Under the pieces are notes generated by a model. It worked only from the letters and a program-made list of their open reading frames with translations, had not been told where the DNA came from and searched no databases. Shown piece after piece: positions 1 through 5,457 of a stretch of 11,281 nt of DNA (its first letter is position 1; every line of letters starts with the position of its first letter). Source of the stretch: an uncultured Frankineae bacterium (GTDB taxonomy: Bacteria; Actinomycetota; Actinomycetes; Mycobacteriales; SCTD01); the NCBI GenBank assembly GCA_902805805.1, contig CADCUE010000121.1, positions 1 through 11,281 on the forward strand. Direction: 5' to 3'. The translations under genes and the position numbers were made by a program.

Positions 1-1137
1 CGTGACCAGCAGCCCCACGACCTCGCCCTGGTGGCGCACGGGCGCGACGAGGCAGTCCCGCCATCCGGCCTGGGCTCGAAGGGCCTGCAGGTCGCGGTCG
101 CCGCGGGCCGGACCGAGCCGGACTGCTGTGCCGCGCCGCAGGAGCTCGTCGACCAGGGGCGCGGTGGAGGCCGGTCCGGGGTCGTAGCCGCACACGGCGC
201 GCAGCGGCGGACCGCTCTCGTCGCCGCGCAGGCGGAGCTCGACCCCCGCGCACTCGAACGCCCGGCGCAGCTCCTGCAGGAACACCGGCAGCGCCACTCC
301 GAGCTCGTCCGGACCGGCCAGCGTCGCGCCGGCGCGCTGCAGCCCGGCGAGCCGTGACTGCCCGGCCAGCTGCTGGGCGACCAGTCCGGTGCCGAGGTGG
401 ACCGCCAGCAGCACGACCGGGACGAGCGGTCGGAGCTCGGGCGCCTGCGTCCACAGCCCCGCCGACAGCAGCCCGAGCAGGAGGTTGACCCCGGCACCGA
501 CGCCGACGCCCCGCAGCAGGCTGCGCGGACCGGTCTCCAGCGTGGGACGGACGCCGACCACGGCCAGGACGAGCAGGACCGCACCGGCGTTGATCGCGGC
601 GACGGTGAGCAGGGCCAGCGGGACGACCAGCAGGTCGCGCGACGTGACCGGCCCGGGCGCGCGCAGAGCCGTGAACACCAGGCTGCCGGCCGAGGCAGCG
701 CACGACCACTGCGCCAGGTTGAACACGACCTTGTCGCGCGGCAGTCGCTGCACCGCGAGGGCGCACGCCTTGGCGAGGACGACCGCGAGGACCAGCCGGG
801 ATCCCGGCAGCGACACCAGTGCCGCGGCCAGCGCGGCGTCGAACAGGTCGACGCGGTTGCCGTGCCCTCCGGCACGGAACTCCAGCCCCAGGAAGCCGGC
901 CAGGACCAGCAGGAGCAGCAGAGCCAGCTGCTCGCCCGCTCCGGCCTGCGGCGCCCCTGGCAGCCGGCTGCCCAGGGCCGCCATCCCGGCGGCACCGACC
1001 GCGAGTGCCGCGACGAGAGTGGGCAGCCACTGCCGGGCCGAGCCGTCGGTGAGGTCTGCGTCCGCCGGCAGCAGGACGGCCGGTCCGGTGCGGCGCTCGG
1101 GCTCCGGTCGCGTGGCCGGCAGGCCGGGTGCCGTCAC
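1..1137 (-). CDS. Multi-pass membrane sensor protein with GAF-like domain, C-terminus cut by window edge
   Basis: The minus strand is open from a GTG at 1137-1135 to the left edge, giving 379 residues with no stop, so the true C-terminus is missing. After a short polar N-terminus there are about seven hydrophobic segments (near residues 38-56, 69-87, 98-128, 138-158, 168-196, 208-229 and 236-256). A linker (LAGLQRAGATLAGP, 263-276) follows, then a soluble region from about 280 that reads like a GAF domain and ends in the typical strand pattern VAPVRHQGEVVGLLV. In actinobacteria this layout commonly precedes GGDEF/EAL, HD-GYP or histidine kinase output domains, but none is visible here, so the output is unknown. 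The start overlaps the protease stop by four bases (GTGA), so it is probably translated by coupling after the protease. No strong Shine-Dalgarno is seen. The gene is supported by its hydrophobic pattern and by the overlap; the plus-strand frames over it are low-complexity Arg/Gly/Ala shadows. Confidence 0.85.
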   Translation of the reverse strand, partial: MTAPGLPATRPEPERRTGPAVLLPADADLTDGSARQWLPTLVAALAVGAAGMAALGSRLPGAPQAGAGEQLALLLLLVLAGFLGLEFRAGGHGNRVDLFDAALAAALVSLPGSRLVLAVVLAKACALAVQRLPRDKVVFNLAQWSCAASAGSLVFTALRAPGPVTSRDLLVVPLALLTVAAINAGAVLLVLAVVGVRPTLETGPRSLLRGVGVGAGVNLLLGLLSAGLWTQAPELRPLVPVVLLAVHLGTGLVAQQLAGQSRLAGLQRAGATLAGPDELGVALPVFLQELRRAFECAGVELRLRGDESGPPLRAVCGYDPGPASTAPLVDELLRRGTAVRLGPARGDRDLQALRAQAGWRDCLVAPVRHQGEVVGLLVT

Positions 1138-2906
1138 TCCCAGGCCCCGTACGACGCCGAGCCCGGGCCGTGCCGTCCGTAGTCCGTCGAGTCCTCGTGC
1201 TGCTCGTACCAGGACGAGCCGGTCCAGTTGTTGCCGGTCCAGTTGTTGCCGGTCCAGTTGTTGCCGGTCAGATCACCCGAGCTGCCGTTCCAGCTGGCGG
1301 TGTTCCAGCCGACCGTCGCGTGCGCCGATGTGTACCAGGTCGACGGGGTCCAGTCCGCCGAGGCATAGCCGACGGGGTCCCACAGCAGCAGCTGCGCGGT
1401 CTGCCGGCCGGTCAGGGCGGTGCCCATGAGGTCGTCGACCTGCAGCGACAACGAGCCGCGGCTGGTGCCGAGGTCGCCCAGGCCGCTGGACCGGCCGAGC
1501 CCGCGGTTGGCGAGCCCGGCCTGCGGGCTCAGGGCCGTCTGCGCGGCGTCCACCAGACCGGCCCCCACGGCGGCCGGGTCGTCGGAGGCGGCGGGCCGGG
1601 CGGCGGCGACCAGGGCGTGCTTGAGCTGGTCGTTCGTCATCGTGGGGTGCGCCTGCAGCGCGAGCGCGGCGACCCCGGAGACGAGCGCTGCCGCCATGGA
1701 GGTCCCGCTGCCGCTCCGGTAGGGGCTGGCCAGGTCAGCCGGCGGCGCCTTGACGTCGATCGTGCTCCCGGGCACGCGCAGGGACAGCACGCGCGCGCCC
1801 GGGGCCACGACGTCGGGCTTGGCGATGCCGTCGCGCGTCGGTCCACGGGAGGAGAAGTCCGGGACGCGGTCGTCACCGGTGCCCGGCGTGCCCTTGGCGT
1901 CCACGGCGCCGACCGTCACGACCCACGGGTCGTCGCCCGGCTTGGCGATCGTGCCGGGCGCCGGACCGGTGTTCGCCGCCGCCACGACGACGACGATGCC
2001 CGCGGCCCACGCCCGCTCGACGGCGTAGTTGAGCGGGTCGTCCCGCCAGGACTGGGTGGAGTCGGTGCCGAGCGAGAGGTTGACGACGCGGATGTCGTAG
2101 CGCTCCTTGAACGACACGATCCACTGCAGACCGGCCAGGACGGTGCTGACGTCGGCGGCCCCGTCCTTCCCGGCCACCTTGACCGACAGGATCTTCGCGT
2201 CGGGCGCCGTGCCCGTGGGCGCTCCTCCGTGTCCTGTCCCGTCGCCGGCGATGAGCCCGGCCATGAAGGTCCCGTGCCCGAAGCTGTCCGCGCAGCTGCC
2301 CTCACCGGACAGGTCGTAGCAGGACGCGACCTCGCCGGTCCGCTCGTCCCGCACGGGCACCACGCGGCCCGCGAGGTCGGGCAGCGCGGCCACGCCGGTG
2401 TCGAGCAGCGCCACCGTGACGTCCCGGCCCGTCACGCCGGCCGCCCAGGTCTTGGGCGCCTGCAGCACCCGGGGCGCCAACGGGGAGTCCCCGCTGTCCC
2501 ACCCACCGCTCTGCACCTCGACGGACCGGTCCGCGGAGATGACGGCGACGCCCGGTGTCCGCGCCAGCCGGTGCACGGCTGCGGCGGGGAGGCTGGCGGC
2601 GAAGCCGTCGATCAGCGGCAGCGCCTGGGTGACCCGGCCGCCCACACGCCGCACCTGGTGCTCCACCGACTCCAGGCCCCCGGTCGTGGCGCTCGGGTGC
2701 ATCCGGACGACGACCGAGACCTGACCGGTCCCCAGCGACGTCAGCGACGGGTCGACGCGCGCCATCGGGACGGCACTGCGAGCGGCGTCCGAGGACGCGG
2801 TGGTCGCCGTGGCGGTTCCGGCGCCCGGGCCGGGCAGCGCCACGGCGCTGAGGGCGGCGAGGAGCAGACTGGCCAAGCCGCACCGAGCACGACTGCGAGC
2901 GGGCAC
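1134..2906 (-). CDS. Secreted S8 (subtilisin-like) serine protease with Trp-rich C-terminal repeats
   Basis: A 590-residue exported subtilase. Residues 1-30 form a signal peptide (basic start, then LASLLLAALSAVAL). Residues about 62-131 look like an I9-type inhibitory propeptide. The catalytic domain spans about 145-460, with Asp169 in LLDTGV, His211 in SFGHGTFMAG, oxyanion-hole Asn312 in AAANTG and nucleophile Ser403 in GSGTSMAAALVSG; all four key residues are present, so it should be active. Residues 461-517 are a linker. Residues 518-566 carry regularly spaced tryptophans (519, 524, 534, 539, 551, 556, 561, 566), including three exact NNWTG repeats. Similar W-x-G/S tails occur on other actinobacterial subtilases, with unclear function. 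The GTG start at 2906 is chosen because AAGGGAG lies 7 bases upstream (complement of 2914-2920) and the signal peptide begins there. The downstream membrane sensor overlaps it by 4 bases. The substrate is unknown. The N-terminal half of the intergenic region upstream is shared with divergent selD. Confidence 0.93.
   Translation of the reverse strand: MPARSRARCGLASLLLAALSAVALPGPGAGTATATTASSDAARSAVPMARVDPSLTSLGTGQVSVVVRMHPSATTGGLESVEHQVRRVGGRVTQALPLIDGFAASLPAAAVHRLARTPGVAVISADRSVEVQSGGWDSGDSPLAPRVLQAPKTWAAGVTGRDVTVALLDTGVAALPDLAGRVVPVRDERTGEVASCYDLSGEGSCADSFGHGTFMAGLIAGDGTGHGGAPTGTAPDAKILSVKVAGKDGAADVSTVLAGLQWIVSFKERYDIRVVNLSLGTDSTQSWRDDPLNYAVERAWAAGIVVVVAAANTGPAPGTIAKPGDDPWVVTVGAVDAKGTPGTGDDRVPDFSSRGPTRDGIAKPDVVAPGARVLSLRVPGSTIDVKAPPADLASPYRSGSGTSMAAALVSGVAALALQAHPTMTNDQLKHALVAAARPAASDDPAAVGAGLVDAAQTALSPQAGLANRGLGRSSGLGDLGTSRGSLSLQVDDLMGTALTGRQTAQLLLWDPVGYASADWTPSTWYTSAHATVGWNTASWNGSSGDLTGNNWTGNNWTGNNWTGSSWYEQHEDSTDYGRHGPGSASYGAWE
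1219..1263 (-). repeat. Three perfect tandem copies of a 15-bp unit inside the protease gene
   Basis: On the plus strand the unit ccggtccagttgttg occurs three times without mismatch (1219-1233, 1234-1248, 1249-1263), followed by a partial fourth copy to about 1269. On the coding strand each copy encodes NNWTG. Identical third codon positions indicate recent duplication or slippage rather than old divergence. Since 15 is a multiple of three, a change in copy number would alter tail length without a frameshift. Confidence 0.95.
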
Positions 2907-2913
2907 GCGAAGA

Positions 2914-2920
2914 CTCCCTT
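2914..2920 (-). promoter_or_regulatory. Ribosome binding site of the protease gene
   Basis: The minus strand reads AAGGGAG seven bases before the GTG at 2906-2904. This strong Shine-Dalgarno match fixes the protease start and puts the signal peptide at the very N-terminus. Confidence 0.8.
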
Positions 2921-2940
2921 GAGAGCTCGACCGACGCGCT

Positions 2941-2969
2941 ATGGTAACGCAGGGCTATCCTCCGGTCAC
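2941..2969 (-). promoter_or_regulatory. Candidate sigma70-type promoter of the protease-sensor operon
   Basis: On the minus strand, GTGACC (complement of 2964-2969) and TACCAT (complement of 2941-2946) are separated by 17 bases. They resemble TTGACA and TATAAT boxes. Transcription would begin near 2934, leaving a leader of roughly 28 bases that includes the AAGGGAG ribosome binding site. This is the AT-richest part of the 114-base divergent intergenic region. It rests on pattern matching only. Confidence 0.45.
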
Positions 2970-2984
2970 GCCGTGCCGACGCCG

Positions 2985-3014
2985 TTCACCCGTCGCAGCA
3001 TGGCGACGTAGGTT
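2985..3014 (+). promoter_or_regulatory. Candidate promoter giving a leaderless selD transcript
   Basis: TTCACC (2985-2990) and TAGGTT (3009-3014) are spaced by 18 bases and resemble -35 and -10 boxes. The selD GTG begins only six bases after the -10 box, so the expected transcription start coincides with the start codon. No Shine-Dalgarno sits at a useful distance before the GTG. Leaderless mRNAs starting at ATG or GTG are common in actinobacteria. Inferred from spacing only. Confidence 0.45.
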
Positions 3015-3020
3015 GGACCG

Positions 3021-4001
3021 GTGACGACGTACCGCCTGACCCAGTACGCCTCCGGGGGAGGCTGCGCCTGCAAGATCCCGCCGGGCGAGCTCGAGGACGT
3101 CGTCCGCGGCCTCACCGGCCACACCTCGCCCGACCTGCTCGTCGGTCTCGACGACGGCGACGACGCGGCCGTGGTGAGGATCGACGAGCGCACCGCCGTG
3201 GTCGCCACCGCGGACTTCTTCACCCCCGTGGTCGACAGCGCGTACGACTGGGGCCGCATCGCCGCGGCCAACGCCCTGTCCGACGTCTACGCGATGGGCG
3301 GGCGGCCGGTCGTCGCCGTCAACCTCGTCGGCTGGCCGCGGGCGACCCTGCCGACCGAGCTGCTGGCGGAGGTCCTGCGTGGTGGCAACGACGTGGCGCG
3401 GGAGGCGGCGTGCTTCGTCGCGGGCGGCCACAGCATCGACGACCCCGAGCCCAAGTACGGCATGGCCGTCACCGGGCTCGTCGACCCGGAGCGCCTGCTG
3501 CGCAACGACAGCGCGGTGGCCGGCCTGCCGCTGACGCTGACCAAGCCGCTCGGCGTCGGCGTGCTCAACAACCGGCACAAGGCCACCGGCGACAGCTTCG
3601 AGGAGGCCATCGCCAGCATGGTGCGGCTCAACCGCGACGCCTCCGTCGCCGCGGTCGCCGCCGGCGCGCGGGCAGCCACCGACGTCACGGGCTTCGGCCT
3701 GCTCGGCCATCTCTACAAGATGATGCGGGCGAGCGGCACGAGCGCGGTCGTGGACGCGGCCTCCGTGCCGTACCTCGACGGCGCCCGGCAGGCGCTGCGC
3801 GACGGCTACGTCAGCGGCGGGACCCGGCGCAACCTCGACTGGGTGCGTCCGCACCTGGCGTCCGGCGTGGACGAGGACGAGCTGCTGCTGCTCGCCGACG
3901 CGCAGACGAGCGGCGGGCTGCTGGTCGTCGGCGAGGTGCCGGGCTGCCCTGTCGTGGGCCAGGTCGTGGCCGCGGGGGACGCCGTCCTGACGGTCAGATA
4001 G
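3021..4001 (+). CDS. selD: Selenide, water dikinase (selenophosphate synthetase)
   Basis: A 326-residue SelD. The family makes selenophosphate from selenide and ATP, the selenium donor for Sec-tRNA synthesis by SelA and for tRNA 2-selenouridine. The N-terminal signature TQYASGGGCACKIPP carries the catalytic pair Cys15 and Lys18 (E. coli Cys17 and Lys20). The active residue is a plain Cys, not selenocysteine. Acidic metal/ATP-site residues are present in GDDAA (47-48), ALSD (Asp88) and TDVTGFGLLGH (Asp221); GGHSID (135-140) and ADAQTSGG (292-299) are also conserved. The C-terminus is short: after GGLLVV only a few residues precede VVGQVV, where E. coli SelD has roughly 15-20 more. The GTG start places the signature at the usual position. 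An APP1-type phosphatase follows in the same direction. A formate dehydrogenase operon, the usual bacterial selenoprotein client, converges on this unit from the right. No selA, selB or selC is visible in the window. Confidence 0.95.
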   Translation: MTTYRLTQYASGGGCACKIPPGELEDVVRGLTGHTSPDLLVGLDDGDDAAVVRIDERTAVVATADFFTPVVDSAYDWGRIAAANALSDVYAMGGRPVVAVNLVGWPRATLPTELLAEVLRGGNDVAREAACFVAGGHSIDDPEPKYGMAVTGLVDPERLLRNDSAVAGLPLTLTKPLGVGVLNNRHKATGDSFEEAIASMVRLNRDASVAAVAAGARAATDVTGFGLLGHLYKMMRASGTSAVVDAASVPYLDGARQALRDGYVSGGTRRNLDWVRPHLASGVDEDELLLLADAQTSGGLLVVGEVPGCPVVGQVVAAGDAVLTVR

Positions 4002-4014
4002 GCCCCGCGGCGTA

Positions 4015-4038
4015 GCGGTGTGCGCAAGAGTGCACCGC
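4015..4038 (+). other. Small inverted repeat directly before the APP1-like start codon
   Basis: GCGGTG (4015-4020) can pair with CACCGC (4033-4038) around a 12-base loop containing AAGAG (4026-4030), a weak Shine-Dalgarno match eight bases before the ATG at 4039. The stem ends exactly at the start codon. It may modulate initiation, or may be chance in such GC-rich DNA. Confidence 0.3.
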
Positions 4039-5154
4039 ATGGCCTCGCACAGCGCACGGGCACGACTCCCCTCGACCACCTCGGCGGTCAAGGAGGCCGT
4101 CGACCGGGTGGTGCTGCACGCCAAGCGCTCGCTCGGCCTGATGCGTCCGCAGGAGGCGCGCCCGTTCCGCGGCCATGGCACCGGACGGCTCGTGCACGTC
4201 AAGGGCAGGGTGCGGGAGGAGACCGGGGTGGCGCCCCCGCGGCCGGGCGACCGCTGGTGGGACAACCTCGAGGCGACCGTCCGTCGCTTCACGGCGACAC
4301 CGGTCCCGGACGCGCGGGTCCTCGTGCGCCTGGGCGAGACAGCCGTCGAGGTGCGGTCCGACGCCGACGGCTGGTTCCGCGCCGACCTGCAGCCCGCCGA
4401 GCCGCTCGCGGCGGGGTGGCACGACGTGTCGGCCACGCTGCTCGAGCCCGGGGCGCACGGGACGACCGCCGCGCCGCTCGTGAGCTCGGTGCTGGTCCCG
4501 GCGCAGGACGCGGCGTTCGGGATCATCAGCGACCTGGACGACACCGTGATCCGCAGCGGGGTCACCAACCCCCTGCGAGCCGTCGCCACCGTGCTGCTGA
4601 GCAACGCCGCGACCCGGTCCCCGTTCCCAGGCGTCGGGGCGTTCTACCGAGCGCTGCAGGAGGGCGGTCCGGGACCGGCGAGCCGACCGCTGTTCTACGT
4701 GTCGTCGAGCCCCTGGAACCTCTACGACATGGTCACGGCGTTCCTCGACCTGCAGCAGATCCCGCACGGACCGCTGTTCCTGCGGGCCTGGGGCTGGGAC
4801 GAGGACACGCTTCCCAGCGGCGGTCACGCGACGCACAAGTCCGAGGTGATCCTCGGTCTGCTCGACCTCTACGCCGACCTGCCGTTCGTGCTCATCGGTG
4901 ACAGCGGCCAGGAGGACCCGGAGATCTACCGCGACGTGGTGCTCGCCCGACCGGGCCGGGTCCTCGCGGTCTACGTCCGCGACGTCACCGACCCGAGCCG
5001 CGACAGCGCGGTGCATGCCGTGGCGCAGCAGGTCCGGGACGCGGAGGTGCCCTTCGAGCTGGTCCCCGACACCGCCACCGCAGCCCGGCACGCCGCCGCG
5101 ACCGGCTTGATCAGCGCGCAGGCCCTGGGAGGGGTCCTGCCCGCCGACCGCTGA
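4039..5154 (+). CDS. APP1/DUF2183-type HAD phosphatase (putative phosphatidate phosphatase)
   Basis: 371 residues from ATG 4039. An in-frame GTG at 4018 would add seven residues, but only the ATG has an SD-like AAGAG upstream. The fold is HAD-like. Motif I is IISDLDDTVIRSG (nucleophile and acid Asp165 and Asp167, ATG numbering), motif II is YVSSSPWN (about 221-228), motif III is the Lys in THKSE (Lys267), and motif IV is LIGDSGQEDPEIY (Asp288, Asp293). This pattern matches the APP1 catalytic domain, known in yeast as an actin-patch phosphatidate phosphatase. Bacterial members are widespread and their substrates are largely unproven. An N-terminal helix (about 13-35) and a beta-rich region (about 53-155, with a Trp-rich WWDNLEATVRRF stretch) precede the catalytic domain. 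No signal peptide or membrane segment is evident, so it is probably cytosolic or membrane-peripheral. It starts 37 bases after the selD stop and is probably co-transcribed, but I see no pathway link to selenium. Confidence 0.85.
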   Translation: MASHSARARLPSTTSAVKEAVDRVVLHAKRSLGLMRPQEARPFRGHGTGRLVHVKGRVREETGVAPPRPGDRWWDNLEATVRRFTATPVPDARVLVRLGETAVEVRSDADGWFRADLQPAEPLAAGWHDVSATLLEPGAHGTTAAPLVSSVLVPAQDAAFGIISDLDDTVIRSGVTNPLRAVATVLLSNAATRSPFPGVGAFYRALQEGGPGPASRPLFYVSSSPWNLYDMVTAFLDLQQIPHGPLFLRAWGWDEDTLPSGGHATHKSEVILGLLDLYADLPFVLIGDSGQEDPEIYRDVVLARPGRVLAVYVRDVTDPSRDSAVHAVAQQVRDAEVPFELVPDTATAARHAAATGLISAQALGGVLPADR

Positions 5155-5186
5155 GGGGCATCAGCCGCACCTCGGTCCAGACAGGC

Positions 5187-5252
5187 CGCGGCGGTCCCGC
5201 CGTCGTCCTGGTCCGTGCGAGCACGGACGGGACGACGGGCAGGACCGCCGCG
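5187..5252. terminator. Long interrupted hairpin between convergent operons, probable bidirectional terminator
   Basis: Three consecutive stem blocks pair: 5187-5197 with 5242-5252 (11 bp), 5200-5208 with 5230-5238 (9 bp) and 5211-5218 with 5221-5228 (8 bp). That gives 28 base pairs with two small internal loops and a 2-base apex (GA). It lies between the APP1-like stop (5154) and the stop of the small transporter subunit (5263), where both converging transcripts would need to end. There is no T-tract on either side, as is frequent for actinobacterial terminators. It could instead stabilise mRNA 3' ends or be a dispersed palindromic repeat. Confidence 0.75.
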
Positions 5253-5262
5253 CGCAAGAGCG

Positions 5263-5457
5263 TCAGCCGCCGGTGAACAGTGCGGAGGCCTTCTTCGCCG
5301 TCTCGTAGATGCCGTACGCCAGGGGGACTCCGACGATGGTCCACGCGACAGCCAGCCGAGCGCCGAGCCCGCTCATCGGCTTGTCGCGACCGCTCGACCC
5401 GCCGGTCGGCGCCGCGCCGCCGTCGGGGCCGATCCTGTGACTGGTCTGCGAGCTCAT
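5263..5457 (-). CDS. Small single-helix subunit of MFS transporter
   Basis: 64 residues. A polar Gly/Ser-rich N-terminus (1-30) is followed by one hydrophobic helix (about 33-53, LAVAWTIVGVPLAYGIYET) and a short basic tail ending KKASALFTGG. The pattern W-x-x-VG-x-PL-x-x-G-x-x-x-T-x-x-KA-x-ALF matches small proteins usually found next to OFA-family MFS carriers and annotated as MFS transporter small subunits. I recognise this from the motif and the position, not from a search. The ATG at 5457 overlaps the stop of the large carrier in an ATGA junction, so stoichiometric coupled translation is likely. It is the last gene of the formate dehydrogenase operon; the hairpin at 5187-5252 lies just downstream. 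It probably sits in the cytoplasmic membrane, binding or stabilising the carrier. Confidence 0.8.
   Translation of the reverse strand: MSSQTSHRIGPDGGAAPTGGSSGRDKPMSGLGARLAVAWTIVGVPLAYGIYETAKKASALFTGG

Noticed and set aside
389..1429. Long plus-strand open frames over the left edge region
   Set aside because: Compositions are dominated by Arg, Ser, Ala and Pro with no domain pattern. The minus strand encodes a clear membrane protein and the protease tail there; these are GC-rich shadows.
1128..3011. 627-codon plus-strand open frame
   Set aside because: It is antisense to the subtilase, is Arg/Gly/Val-rich and has no recognisable motif. The minus strand has a complete catalytic triad.
2907..3020. 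Possible tRNA-Sec (selC) or other RNA gene near selD
   Set aside because: I looked here and at 5155-5262 for a long acceptor/T-arm pattern and found none; 5187-5252 is a simple hairpin without cloverleaf arms.
2955..4604. 549-codon minus-strand open frame antisense to selD and the phosphatase gene
   Set aside because: SelD and HAD motifs are unmistakable on the plus strand; the antisense product is low-complexity.
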